In this document: piece by piece, positions 44,815-54,316 of the stretch
How the letters are laid out: each line of letters starts with the position of its first letter
Numbering within the stretch: the stretch's first letter is position 1
DNA from: SMWD01 sp002729875
GTDB taxonomy: Bacteria; Pseudomonadota; Gammaproteobacteria; Steroidobacterales; GCA-2729495
Reading direction: 5' to 3'
Assembly: GCA_036010905.1 (NCBI GenBank)
Contig: DASCMH010000036.1
Coordinates: 33,475-97,474 of the forward strand
Length of the DNA: 64,000 nt
Made by a program: the position numbers and the translations under genes
Notes under the pieces: generated by a model
What the model saw: only the letters and a program-made list of their open reading frames with translations
Told to the model about the DNA's origin: nothing
Databases searched by the model: none

Positions 44815-47130
44815 GTGGCCAGAGTAGCCAGAATGCCCGGTCAGCCACAGGCTGGCAGTGGGTCGTCCGTCGCTTATTCCGTTCGTGAAGCGGCCTTATG
44901 GGTTTTCGCAGCGTTAGCGATCATCATGCTGGTCGCATTGATGACCTACGATCGGCGGGATCCGGGTTTCAGTTATACCGGTGATGGGGCGGCGGTACGT
45001 AACCAGATCGGCGCGGCCGGTGCCTGGTTTGCCGATGTTACCTATGGTCTGTTCGGAATCCCGGCTTACCTGTTTCCGCTCATGGTCATGGTCGCTGGAT
45101 GGTTTGTTTTTTCAACTCGTGCTGATGCCAAATCGCTGGATCGTACGGTTGTGCTGACCCGTGCCGGCGGTTTCGTGATCTGTCTTGCCGCCAGCTGTGG
45201 CCTGGCAAGCTTATATTTTGCCGCGCCGCTGTTGCCGCAGTCAGCCGGCGGGGCGCTAGGCAAGTTGTTTGCCGCGCTGCTGACCGGCGGCCTGGGTTTA
45301 CTTGGCGCCACGTTGATATTGCTTTCGTTGTGGCTGGCCTCCGTATCCCTGTTTACCGGTATATCCTGGCTGGACGTCATGGATCGGATCGGTCATCAGG
45401 TATTAATCCGTCTTGAACAATTACGTGCGATTAGCATCCTTCTCAAGGGCAAGCTAACCGCACGCAGAGCCCAGCAAGAACGGCAGGAAGTCGTTCGTGT
45501 TCAGCGTAAGAAAACCGAGCAGAAAAAGGTGCCACGTATTGAACCGGTGTTGCCGGGCGTAGCGACCGGCAAACGTGCTGCGCAGGAGCGCCAGACGCAG
45601 ATGTTTGAGACGACCTCGCCCGGTGAATTGCCGCCGCTGTCGATCCTCGATGAACAACCTGATCATACGCTCGGGTATTCGGAAGAATCCCTGCAAGCGA
45701 TGTCCCGGCTTGTCGAAATGAAACTGCATGATTTTGGTGTCGAGGTTCAGGTCGTGGCAGTTCATCCCGGTCCTGTGGTAACCCGTTTTGAGCTTGATCC
45801 GGCGCCGGGTGTGAAGGTCAGCCAGATCAGTAATCTGGCCAAGGATATCGCCCGGTCACTGTCGACGATCAGTGTGCGGGTGGTTGAAGTCATTCCGGGT
45901 AAATCAACCGTGGGCCTTGAGATACCAAATGAAACGCGGGAACTCGTGACGCTTGGTGAGATTTTACGTTCCCAGGCTTATGAAGACCTGAAATCGCCGC
46001 TGACGCTCGGTCTCGGCAAGGACATCAGCGGCAAACCGATCGTCGCCAATTTGCAGAAAATGCCGCATTTGTTGATTGCGGGCACCACGGGTTCGGGTAA
46101 GTCGGTCGGCATCAATGCGATGGTATTGAGCCTGCTTTACAAGGCAACGCCGGAACAGGTTCGGCTGTTGATGATCGATCCCAAGATGCTCGAGTTGTCG
46201 ATTTACGAAGGTATTCCGCACCTGTTATGTCCGGTAGTCACTGATATGAAGGATGCCGCGAACGCTTTACGCTGGTGTGTGGCTGAAATGGAGCGGCGTT
46301 ACCGGGTAATGGCATCACTTGGGGTGCGAAATTATTCCGGCTATAACAAGAAAGTTTGCGCTGCGATCGAATCCGGAAAACCGATTCGCGATCCGTACTT
46401 TGAGACAACCGATCTTGAGACCGGCGAGGTGCAGACCCGTGATCTGGAGCCACTGCCGCAGATTGTTGTGGTTATCGATGAACTGGCCGACATGATGATG
46501 GTGGTTGGCAAAAAGGTCGAAGAATTGATAGCACGTCTTGCGCAAAAAGCGCGCGCCGCCGGTATTCATATGATTGTTGCTACCCAGCGTCCGTCAGTTG
46601 ATGTTATTACCGGTTTGATCAAGGCGAATATTCCCAGTCGCATTGCATTCCAGGTATCAGCCAAGGTCGATTCACGCACCATTCTGGATCAGGGTGGTGC
46701 CGAAGCATTGCTGGGCCATGGTGACATGTTGTGGCTGGGTGCTGGTACCTCGATGCCGCAGCGTGTACATGGCGCCTTCGTCTCTGATCAGGAAGTTCAT
46801 CGCGTTGTTGCGAGTTTGCGCGGTGAGACCGAGCCAAACTATGTCGAAGGTGTTACGGATGGCCCTGCCGAGCCGATTCCCGGCATCAGTGGTGAGCCGA
46901 AAACCATTAATGATCTGGATGGAGAAACCGATCCTCTTTATGACCAGGCAGTGCTTATTGTGACTGAAACCAGGCGCGCCTCGGTGTCCGGTATTCAGCG
47001 GCGTCTGAAGATCGGCTATAACCGGGCTGCGCGGATGGTTGAAACGATGGAACAGATCGGCCTTGTCAGTGAGTTACAGTCCAATGGTTCGCGAGAAGTG
47101 CTGGCACCGCCACCGCCAAAAGACGCTTGA
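44815..47130 (+). CDS. ftsK: DNA translocase FtsK
   Basis: FtsK anchors at the septum and pumps chromosomal DNA toward dif for dimer resolution. I choose GTG 44815, 6 bases after GGGGA at 44804-44808, giving 771 residues. Four N-terminal membrane helices occupy about 22-190. A short linker (~residues 210-290), far shorter than E. coli's, follows, then the motor with Walker A AGTTGSGKSVGIN and Walker B VVVIDELADMMMV. The C-terminal gamma winged helix (SVSGIQRRLKIGYNRAARMVETM) reads KOPS. The frame is open to ATG 44746 across a (TGT)n tract, which would add an odd poly-Cys segment. Confidence 0.95.
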   Translation: MARVARMPGQPQAGSGSSVAYSVREAALWVFAALAIIMLVALMTYDRRDPGFSYTGDGAAVRNQIGAAGAWFADVTYGLFGIPAYLFPLMVMVAGWFVFSTRADAKSLDRTVVLTRAGGFVICLAASCGLASLYFAAPLLPQSAGGALGKLFAALLTGGLGLLGATLILLSLWLASVSLFTGISWLDVMDRIGHQVLIRLEQLRAISILLKGKLTARRAQQERQEVVRVQRKKTEQKKVPRIEPVLPGVATGKRAAQERQTQMFETTSPGELPPLSILDEQPDHTLGYSEESLQAMSRLVEMKLHDFGVEVQVVAVHPGPVVTRFELDPAPGVKVSQISNLAKDIARSLSTISVRVVEVIPGKSTVGLEIPNETRELVTLGEILRSQAYEDLKSPLTLGLGKDISGKPIVANLQKMPHLLIAGTTGSGKSVGINAMVLSLLYKATPEQVRLLMIDPKMLELSIYEGIPHLLCPVVTDMKDAANALRWCVAEMERRYRVMASLGVRNYSGYNKKVCAAIESGKPIRDPYFETTDLETGEVQTRDLEPLPQIVVVIDELADMMMVVGKKVEELIARLAQKARAAGIHMIVATQRPSVDVITGLIKANIPSRIAFQVSAKVDSRTILDQGGAEALLGHGDMLWLGAGTSMPQRVHGAFVSDQEVHRVVASLRGETEPNYVEGVTDGPAEPIPGISGEPKTINDLDGETDPLYDQAVLIVTETRRASVSGIQRRLKIGYNRAARMVETMEQIGLVSELQSNGSREVLAPPPPKDA

Positions 47131-47133
47131 AGC

Positions 47134-47802
47134 ATGCTGCGGGGTTCCTGTTCCGGTCGATATCTTGCGCCCTGTTTGTTGCTGCTGTTGCTAACCGTAA
47201 CCGGTGTTTACGCAGACGAGAACGAACAGCAAAATGCAGCCGGGCTTGAACAGTTACGTGTTTATCTTGGCTCTCTGCAGGACCTGCGGGCTGGATTTCG
47301 TCAGGATGTCATCAGCCCGGAGCAGGAGATTGTCGAGTCTGCCAGCGGCACAGTGATATTGAGCAAACCCGGGCGATTTCGCTGGGATTATCGCGAGCCT
47401 TATGAACGCGTCATAGTCGCCAATGGCGAACGTGTCTGGTTTTATGAATCTGATCTCGAACAAGTGACCATTCGACGCCTGGCAGTCGGGATTGGCGATA
47501 CGCCGGCTGCATTGCTAACGGGTGATGAGGCGGCCCTTGAGCATTTCGTGTTACTCGATTCCTGGCTGGCCGAAGGGCAGCAGTGGCTGCAGCTGGCCCC
47601 GGTCTCTTCAGAAGCTGATTTCTCCATTGTTGACCTCGGTTTTACTGCCGGCGAACTGCAACAGATCATATTTGTCGATCGTCTCGGCCAGCGAACCAGG
47701 GTTTCCCTTTTCGACATCGATCGCTCGCTCCGGTTGGGTGATGCCGATTTTCAATTCGAAATCCCCGCTGGGGTCGATGTCATCGACGAAAAAGAAATGT
47801 AA
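47134..47802 (+). CDS. lolA: Outer-membrane lipoprotein carrier protein LolA
   Basis: LolA ferries lipoproteins from LolCDE through the periplasm to LolB. The 222-residue protein has a signal peptide (LAPCLLLLLLTVTGVYA), and the mature part includes FRQDVISPEQEIVESASGTVILSKPGRFRWDYREPYERVIVANGERVWFYESDLEQVTIR in order, which is diagnostic. It begins 3 bases after ftsK, the usual ftsK-lolA pairing. Confidence 0.94.
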   Translation: MLRGSCSGRYLAPCLLLLLLTVTGVYADENEQQNAAGLEQLRVYLGSLQDLRAGFRQDVISPEQEIVESASGTVILSKPGRFRWDYREPYERVIVANGERVWFYESDLEQVTIRRLAVGIGDTPAALLTGDEAALEHFVLLDSWLAEGQQWLQLAPVSSEADFSIVDLGFTAGELQQIIFVDRLGQRTRVSLFDIDRSLRLGDADFQFEIPAGVDVIDEKEM

Positions 47803-47813
47803 TCTCTTCCCTC

Positions 47814-48191
47814 ATGAGATCACTACGATATCGCTACCTGTGGTTATTCGGCGGAGTGTGCCTGATCGGTCTGCTGCTTTATATGACCTTGATGCCGAGC
47901 GTTCCGGGGGCGATTTTACTGAACGACAAGCTGGCACATGGAATTACCTTCATGGTTTTAATGGTGTGGTTTAGCGGCATCGTCGAGATGCGTTTTTCAT
48001 CGCTGGTTGCCGTCGTGCTGTTGTGTCTTGGAATCCTGATCGAGTTGGCGCAGCAGCAATTGACCTATCGGTCCGCTGAACTGGCAGACGGTCTGGCTGA
48101 TATGACTGGTATTGGAGTGGGTTGGGTACTGGCTGTGTTCGGGCTGCAATACTGGGCGGTATGGATCGAATCATTGATCGTATCTGATTAA
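47814..48191 (+). CDS. VanZ-like membrane protein
   Basis: A 125-residue protein with four hydrophobic helices, the first being YLWLFGGVCLIGLLLYMTLMP. LNDKLAHGITFMVLMVWFS and ELAQQQLTYRSAELADGLADMTGIGVGW show the VanZ-family pattern (DK-xH-F, and an acidic D-N-G). The function is unknown; the family name comes from teicoplanin resistance, and no such role is implied here. It follows lolA by 11 bases. Confidence 0.75.
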   Translation: MRSLRYRYLWLFGGVCLIGLLLYMTLMPSVPGAILLNDKLAHGITFMVLMVWFSGIVEMRFSSLVAVVLLCLGILIELAQQQLTYRSAELADGLADMTGIGVGWVLAVFGLQYWAVWIESLIVSD

Positions 48192-48278
48192 CTATAAGCA
48201 GTTTGCCGCCGATTTCCTGCTAACATGGCTTATTTGTGCGACCGATGTGGTTGCCCGCTCTGATGCTTTCCGAATGTT

Positions 48279-49601
48279 ATGAACCCGACGGATATGTGGG
48301 GCAAGAATGAAAGGTTGCGGCCGCTTGCCGATCGTGTGCGGCCGACTCGTCTGCAGGACGTGGTCGGGCAGGAACATTTACTGGGCCCAGATAAGCCGCT
48401 GACCGGCCTGATCGAGGCCAGCACCCTGCATTCAGCGGTTTTATGGGGGCCGCCCGGCTCCGGTAAGACCACCCTGGCGAGACTGGTGGCGCAGGCTGCC
48501 GATGCGAACTTCATCGCCATGTCTGCGGTCATGGCGGGGGTGAAGGACATCCGCCAGACCATTGCCCAGGCACAGGCGCATCCGAATACGCCGACCATCC
48601 TGTTTCTTGATGAAGTGCACCGGTTTAACAAGGCTCAGCAGGATGCTTTTTTGCCCTGGGTTGAGGACGGTACGATAACCTTTATCGGTGCAACCACCGA
48701 AAATCCATCCTTCGCACTTAACAATGCTTTGTTATCAAGAGCCAGGGTTTATGTACTCAAGGCATTAACTCATGCAGACCTCGTCGCGGTACTGAGTCAT
48801 GCGTTGCCAAACGCCCATGCCGAACGACCGCTTGAAATTTCGCATGCAGGACTGACGCAAATTGCGGCTGCCGCAGATGGCGATGCGCGCCGCGCACTGA
48901 ACCTGCTTGAACTTGCCGCAGGTCTGGCCGATACCGGTGAAGACAATAATGCCAGGGTCATGAGCGTGAGCGCTGAGCATATTGCCGAAGCCTGTGCGGG
49001 TAGTGTGCGCCGCTTTGACCGTCAGGGCGATTATTTCTATGACCAGATTTCGGCTTTGCACAAGGCGGTGCGCGGATCGGATCCGGATGCATCATTATAT
49101 TGGCTGACACGCATGCTTGATGGGGGCGCAGACCCTAATTTTCTGGCCCGCAGGATGGTACGGATGGCGTCCGAGGATATCGGCAATGCCGACCCAAGAG
49201 CGTTGCGTATTGCGCTGGATGCCTGGGAATCATATGAGCGCCTGGGCAGTCCCGAGGGTGAACTGGCGCTGGCCCAGGCGGCGGTATTCCTGGCTTGCGC
49301 AGCGAAGAGCAACGCCGTATACCGAGCTTATAATGCCGCAGTGGCCGATACACGGGAATTCGGCTCGTTAGAAGTGCCGATGCATCTGCGTAATGCGCCG
49401 ACTAAGCTGGCGAAGTCACTCGGACACGGTGACGGTTATCGTTATGCGCACAACGAGCCGGATGGATTTGCAGCCGGAGAGCAGTATTTTCCTGCTGAAC
49501 TGGTGGGGCGGATGTATTACGAACCGGTGGATCGTGGCCTTGAAAGCAGTATCGCGAGCAAACTCGCGGCGCTGAGAAAGGCAAATAAGAGTCATGAATA
49601 A
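48279..49601 (+). CDS. rarA: Replication-associated recombination protein A (RarA/MgsA)
   Basis: RarA is a clamp-loader-like AAA+ ATPase acting at stalled replication forks. The 440 residues show LADRVRPTRLQDVVGQEHLLG, Walker A GPPGSGKTTLARL, Walker B TILFLDEVHRFN and sensor-1 TFIGATTENPSF. The C-terminal tetramerization domain includes YFYDQISALHKAVRGSDPDASLYWL. It sits between lolA and serS as in E. coli and Pseudomonas. Confidence 0.96.
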   Translation: MNPTDMWGKNERLRPLADRVRPTRLQDVVGQEHLLGPDKPLTGLIEASTLHSAVLWGPPGSGKTTLARLVAQAADANFIAMSAVMAGVKDIRQTIAQAQAHPNTPTILFLDEVHRFNKAQQDAFLPWVEDGTITFIGATTENPSFALNNALLSRARVYVLKALTHADLVAVLSHALPNAHAERPLEISHAGLTQIAAAADGDARRALNLLELAAGLADTGEDNNARVMSVSAEHIAEACAGSVRRFDRQGDYFYDQISALHKAVRGSDPDASLYWLTRMLDGGADPNFLARRMVRMASEDIGNADPRALRIALDAWESYERLGSPEGELALAQAAVFLACAAKSNAVYRAYNAAVADTREFGSLEVPMHLRNAPTKLAKSLGHGDGYRYAHNEPDGFAAGEQYFPAELVGRMYYEPVDRGLESSIASKLAALRKANKSHE

Positions 49602-49646
49602 TAGTTATAATAGTCATATTAAACATAAACATAGTAGTATTTATTA

Positions 49647-50924
49647 ATGTTAGATAAGAAGTTATTACGCGGTGATATTGAAGCGGTCCGAGTGAATCTT
49701 GCCCGGCGTGGTTTTGTGCTCGACACGGATGCTTACCGCGCACTGGAAGAACAGCGCAAAGCAATACAGGTTCGTGTCGAAGAGTTGCGCAACGAGCGTA
49801 ACGTCAAGTCCAAGGGCATCGGTGCAGCGAAGGCAACGGGTGAAGATATTCAGCCCTTGCTGGATGCCGTGCAGTCGCTCGGAGAGGCCTTGAAAAGTGC
49901 CGATACCGAGCTGGGTGCCGTGCAGGCGCAACTCGGTGAACTGCAAATGGGATTGCCGAACCTGCTGCATGATTCTGTGCCGGATGGTGCGGATGAGGCC
50001 GGCAACCTGGAAATCCGAACCTGGGGTGAGCCGACGGCGCTGGCGTTCACGCCGCGTGATCATGCCGATCTTGGTGCGGCGCTCGGACAGATGGATTTCG
50101 CAGCAGCGGCAAAGTTAACCGGCGCACGTTTCACCGTCATGCAGGCGGATCTGGCTCGATTGCAGCGGGCATTGATTCAGTTCATGTTAAACCTGCATAC
50201 AGAAGCGCATGGTTATACCGAGGTTTATGCGCCCTATATCGTTAATGGCGACTCGCTGCGCGGTACCGGGCAGTTACCGAAATTTGGTGAGGATTTGTTC
50301 GCGTTGCAGGGTGATCAGGAGTATTACCTGATACCGACAGCCGAAGTCCCGGTTACCAATCTGGTGCGCGATGAAATCATAGATGCGCAACGTTTGCCCC
50401 TGAAGTTTGTCGCCCATACGCCGTGTTTTCGTTCTGAAGCCGGCTCGCATGGACAGGATACACGTGGCCTGATTCGTCAGCACCAGTTCGAAAAGGTTGA
50501 ACTCGTGCAGATTGTTCAGCCTGAACACTCTTACCCGGCACTCGAGGAACTGACCGGACATGCGGAAACCGTCCTGCAGAAGCTTGGCCTGCCTTATCGG
50601 GTCATCACTTTATGTGCCGGCGATATTGGTTTTGGCGCAGCAAAAACCTATGACCTTGAAGTCTGGATCCCCAGCCAGGATCGGTACCGTGAAATATCTT
50701 CCTGCAGTAACTACCAGGATTACCAGGCTCGGCGCATGGCAGCCCGCTGGCGCAATCCGCACACCGGTAAGCCGGAACTCGTGCATACACTGAATGGCTC
50801 CGGCGTAGCAGCCGGTCGCGCCCTGGTAGCCGTCATGGAGAACTACCAGCAGGAAGACGGTTCGATCCGGATTCCGGAGGTATTACGGCCTTATATGAAT
50901 AATCAGGAAGTGATCTCGGTCTGA
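49647..50924 (+). CDS. serS: Seryl-tRNA synthetase
   Basis: SerS charges tRNA-Ser. The 425 residues have the N-terminal coiled-coil arm (about 30-100) that grips the long variable loop, class II motif 2 with PCFRSEAGSHGQDTRGL, and motif 3 SNGSGVAAGRALVAVMENYQ-like LNGSGVAAGRALVAVMENYQ. The 45-base gap before it is very AT-rich and contains TATAAT at 49606-49611, a possible -10 element, though no matching -35 is clear. Confidence 0.97.
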   Translation: MLDKKLLRGDIEAVRVNLARRGFVLDTDAYRALEEQRKAIQVRVEELRNERNVKSKGIGAAKATGEDIQPLLDAVQSLGEALKSADTELGAVQAQLGELQMGLPNLLHDSVPDGADEAGNLEIRTWGEPTALAFTPRDHADLGAALGQMDFAAAAKLTGARFTVMQADLARLQRALIQFMLNLHTEAHGYTEVYAPYIVNGDSLRGTGQLPKFGEDLFALQGDQEYYLIPTAEVPVTNLVRDEIIDAQRLPLKFVAHTPCFRSEAGSHGQDTRGLIRQHQFEKVELVQIVQPEHSYPALEELTGHAETVLQKLGLPYRVITLCAGDIGFGAAKTYDLEVWIPSQDRYREISSCSNYQDYQARRMAARWRNPHTGKPELVHTLNGSGVAAGRALVAVMENYQQEDGSIRIPEVLRPYMNNQEVISV

Positions 50925-50928
50925 ACCC

Positions 50929-53091
50929 GTGCTGATTCATTATCTGCATGTTGTCGTCATTATTGTGGCCGGACTGGTCGGTTGTGGCACTGCCTCACGT
51001 CCTGCAACTGATGCGATACCGCCGGATTACCCGGAAAGCCGACGCTCGGGCCAGCTGGATGATTATCATGGCACGATCGTACCCGACCCGTATCGCTGGC
51101 TTGAAGAATTGTCTGCGCCTGCAACGCAGCGGTGGATGGCGGCACAAAATGCGTTAAGCCTGCCTTACCTGTCCGGGTTGCCGGCGCGCGATGTTTTTGC
51201 TTCGCGGTTGCGCGAGATGATCGACTATGAGCGATTTGGTATCCCGCAGGCGGGCGGGCATCGCTACGTATACACCTATAACACCGGCCAATTAGAGCAG
51301 GATCAGCTCTGGATAACGGATGACCCGGCACAGCCCGGACGCCTGTTGATCGATCCGAACCTGCTATCTGCAGATGGCACCGTATCAATCGGAAGTTATG
51401 TATTGAACCAGGATGGTTCCCGTCTCGCCTACAGCTTGTCTGATGGCGGCAGCGACTGGCGCAGTTGGGTGGTGCTCGATGTTGCTACGGGACAGAAGTT
51501 TGCCGAGCGACTGGCCGGCATCAAGTTTTCCGATATTTCCTGGGCGCCGGACGGCCAGGGGTTCTTCTATAGCCGTTACCCGGAATCCGCTATTGCCGGA
51601 GTTTATGATGATACGCGCCAGGTGTCTGTCTGGCATCACGAGGTGGGTTCTCCACAGAGTGACGACCGGTTGGTTTATGCGGTTGATGATCATCAAACCC
51701 GAAATCCATATGGATTAATGTCCGAGGACGGGCGTTACCTCGTCATCAACCTGTTTGACGGTTATGCCGCGAACGGTGTGTACCTGTTGCCGATGGAAGC
51801 GGGCAAACCATCCGGAAAGCTGCTGCGCCTGTTTGATGGTTGGGATGCGCGCTACGAATATCTTGGCAACGTGGCCGAGCGGTTTTTATTCAAGACCACC
51901 CATGATGCGCCTCGCGGGCGCATCATTGAGGTTAACCCGGGGCAACCGGATGCGGATCAATGGCGCACACTGGTAGCGGAACGGGCCCAGGCAATCGAAA
52001 GTGCGACATTAACAGGCGGACTATTGATGCTGCGCTACATCGTTGATGCGCATGCAGAGGTACAGATATTTTCTTTGCAGGGTAGCGACCTTGGCCGTAT
52101 TGAGTTGCCGGGTAACGGTACCGTCAAAGGTTTTGCCGGCCGCTATGATGCGCCAGAAACATTTTTCTCCTATACGGACTTTACTACGCCCGAGACGGTT
52201 TACCGCTTTGATCCGCGCACACGTCGCTATGCGGTTTTGCATGCTCCCGGTGTTTCGGTAGATCCGCGTAACTACCAGAGTTCACAGGTTTTCTATTCGA
52301 GCAAGGACGGCACACGGGTGCCGATGACCATTGTGCGCAGGAAAAACATACCGGCCGCGCAACCGATGCCCACTGTTCTGTATGGCTATGGTGGATTTAA
52401 TGTTTCCTTGTTACCGCGATATTCAATCGCACGTATGGCCTGGCTTGATGCGGGAGGAACCTACGCAGTTGCCAACATTCGCGGTGGCGGTGAGTATGGA
52501 GAGGCCTGGCACGAAGCCGGAACCAAACTGAAAAAACAAAATGTGTTCGATGATTTTATTGCCGCCGCCGAGTGGTTGATTGAGCATAACTATTCGACGG
52601 CGAGTCAACTGGCCATCTGGGGCGGCAGCAACGGTGGATTGCTGGTTGCTGCTGTCGCACTTCAGCGCCCGGACCTGTTTGCGGTGGCCGTGCCGTCAGT
52701 CGGGGTTCTGGATATGCTTCGCTATCACACGTCAAGCGCTAATGCGCGCCAGTGGTCGAGTGACTACGGGCTGAGTGATAATCCCGCGGAATTCAATGCA
52801 CAATATGCCTATTCGCCGGTTCACAACCTTAAATACGGAACTTGCTATCCGTCTACCCTGATCATGGCCGATGCAAATGATGATCGGGTTGCGCCCTGGA
52901 ACAGTTACAAATACGCGGCGGCATTGCAGTATGCGCAGGGTTGCGCTCAACCGGTACTGATTCGTATCGAAACACGTTCCGGTCATGGTGGTGGTGCATC
53001 ATCAACGAAGATTGTTGACAAGTATGCGGATCAATGGGCTTTTGTCGCCAACCAACTTGGTCTTAACATAGCCGGGCAACGAACTCCCTAG
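50929..53091 (+). CDS. Prolyl oligopeptidase family (S9A) serine peptidase, lipoprotein
   Basis: The 720-residue protein starts at GTG 50929. The N terminus LHVVVIIVAGLVGCGTA has a lipobox (VGC), so it is likely a lipoprotein facing the periplasm or the outer membrane. DYHGTIVPDPYRWLEE begins the mature peptidase. The seven-bladed propeller spans about residues 100-430. The catalytic domain has Ser in WGGSNGGLL, Asp in ANDDRVAPWNSYKYA and His in RSGHGGGAS. Such enzymes cut after proline in short peptides. A strong terminator follows. Confidence 0.93.
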   Translation: MLIHYLHVVVIIVAGLVGCGTASRPATDAIPPDYPESRRSGQLDDYHGTIVPDPYRWLEELSAPATQRWMAAQNALSLPYLSGLPARDVFASRLREMIDYERFGIPQAGGHRYVYTYNTGQLEQDQLWITDDPAQPGRLLIDPNLLSADGTVSIGSYVLNQDGSRLAYSLSDGGSDWRSWVVLDVATGQKFAERLAGIKFSDISWAPDGQGFFYSRYPESAIAGVYDDTRQVSVWHHEVGSPQSDDRLVYAVDDHQTRNPYGLMSEDGRYLVINLFDGYAANGVYLLPMEAGKPSGKLLRLFDGWDARYEYLGNVAERFLFKTTHDAPRGRIIEVNPGQPDADQWRTLVAERAQAIESATLTGGLLMLRYIVDAHAEVQIFSLQGSDLGRIELPGNGTVKGFAGRYDAPETFFSYTDFTTPETVYRFDPRTRRYAVLHAPGVSVDPRNYQSSQVFYSSKDGTRVPMTIVRRKNIPAAQPMPTVLYGYGGFNVSLLPRYSIARMAWLDAGGTYAVANIRGGGEYGEAWHEAGTKLKKQNVFDDFIAAAEWLIEHNYSTASQLAIWGGSNGGLLVAAVALQRPDLFAVAVPSVGVLDMLRYHTSSANARQWSSDYGLSDNPAEFNAQYAYSPVHNLKYGTCYPSTLIMADANDDRVAPWNSYKYAAALQYAQGCAQPVLIRIETRSGHGGGASSTKIVDKYADQWAFVANQLGLNIAGQRTP

Positions 53092-53131
53092 CAGTTGATG
53101 CAAGCAGCTTTCGGGCGTAAATCAGGGCCAA

Positions 53132-53159
53132 AAAAAACCTCGCCAGGGCGAGGTTTTTT
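53132..53159. terminator. Bidirectional intrinsic terminator
   Basis: AAAAAACCTCGC, a CAGG loop and GCGAGGTTTTTT form a near-perfect stem with a T-tract on the plus strand and A's for the minus strand. It lies between the convergent peptidase and yccA-like genes and serves both. Confidence 0.92.
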
Positions 53160-53178
53160 CTTTTATCAGGGTATGTTG

Positions 53179-53880
53179 CTAGTCGTCGCCACCTAGGCCG
53201 AACAGCATCAGCAGGTGAATGAAGATATTGTACAAACTGACGTACAGGCTGATCGTCGCCATGATGTAATTACGTTCGCCACCATGAATAATGGCACTGG
53301 TCTGGTAGAGGATCATGCCGGACATCAGCAGCACAATGCCGGCTGAAATCGCCATGCTGAATGCCGACATGTCGACAAAAAAGCCGATCACGATGACAGC
53401 GAGCAGGCCCAGCATACCGACCATTAAAAAACCGCCCATGAAGCTGAAGTCTTTGCGCGTGGTCAGCACATAAGCGCTGAGGGCCAGGAAGATCATGCCG
53501 GTTGTGCCGAGTGAGGTCAGTACCAGTTCACCACCGTTTGGTATGTTCTCGATATAAAAAGTCAGCAATGGTCCGAGCGTCAGCCCCATGAAACCGGTTA
53601 GCGCAAAGACACAGAGAATACCCAGAGCAGAATTGCGGAACTTGCTGGTTAAAAACAGCAGGCCGAAGTAGCCGACCAGGGTCAGGATTCCACCAATAGG
53701 CGGCATGTTGACGGCCATTGCGATAGCGGCCATCACAGCACTGAATATCAATGTTGCCGACAGCAGCAGGTAGGTATTCTTCAGGACTTTATTGGTAGCT
53801 AATGCGGATTCTTGCGCTACGTCCTGATACATCGCGGTTCTTGCGGTCTGATTTTGTCCAAATCGGCGTTCTGGCTGCAT
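53179..53880 (-). CDS. Bax inhibitor-1 (YccA/TMBIM) family membrane protein
   Basis: The 233-residue inner-membrane protein has about seven helices (LVLTSLGTTGMIFLALSAYVLTT, FLMVGMLGLLAVIVIGFFV). MQPERRFGQNQTARTAMYQ is the usual cytosolic start, and the C-terminal YVSLYNIFIHLLMLFGLGGDD holds the di-Asp pH-sensing end. In E. coli the relative YccA modulates FtsH. AGGAGT precedes the ATG by 7 bases. Confidence 0.92.
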   Translation of the reverse strand: MQPERRFGQNQTARTAMYQDVAQESALATNKVLKNTYLLLSATLIFSAVMAAIAMAVNMPPIGGILTLVGYFGLLFLTSKFRNSALGILCVFALTGFMGLTLGPLLTFYIENIPNGGELVLTSLGTTGMIFLALSAYVLTTRKDFSFMGGFLMVGMLGLLAVIVIGFFVDMSAFSMAISAGIVLLMSGMILYQTSAIIHGGERNYIMATISLYVSLYNIFIHLLMLFGLGGDD

Positions 53881-54316
53881 TAAAAAACTCCTGTTAATTC
53901 ATTGCCTGCAATTCATAATTTTAACACAAAGCATTCTGCCCCGTACAAAGCTGAATTAACCGTATTGACCATGATTCGGGCGATCCGGGGTCGCCGCATC
54001 CGGATTATGCAGATATCGACGGCATCAGTATTTGTGCGTGCCGGCAGTGTAGCGATCGATACAGGTTGTATATTTACCCCGGGCAGCCTGGCGGGTGCCG
54101 CGCCAGGTAAAGTAATTACTGGCAGTTGTTGTCGGGTGGGTGTAAATTTTCTTTAATTGCGCAGAGCCGGTCGTTTATTTTGCTGAAATTATATCTAATA
54201 TCATTTATAGGAAAAAATGATAATAATATGATAAATAAGGTTAAATATATCTATTATGGTTTGAAATGTCAGCCGGGGGCCTTGGTTGACCAGGTAAGTT
54301 CAGGGTGGTGGTAGCA
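53881..54316. other. AT-rich intergenic region before the SDR-DUF1838-methyltransferase cluster
   Basis: The 436 bp contain no convincing gene. The left part is the promoter side of the yccA-like gene. The stretch from about 54165 to 54265 is much richer in A and T than its surroundings, with runs such as AAATTATATCTAATATCA and AATAATATGATAAATAAGG, and probably holds the promoter of the following gene cluster. The composition change is compatible with acquired DNA but proves nothing alone. Confidence 0.5.
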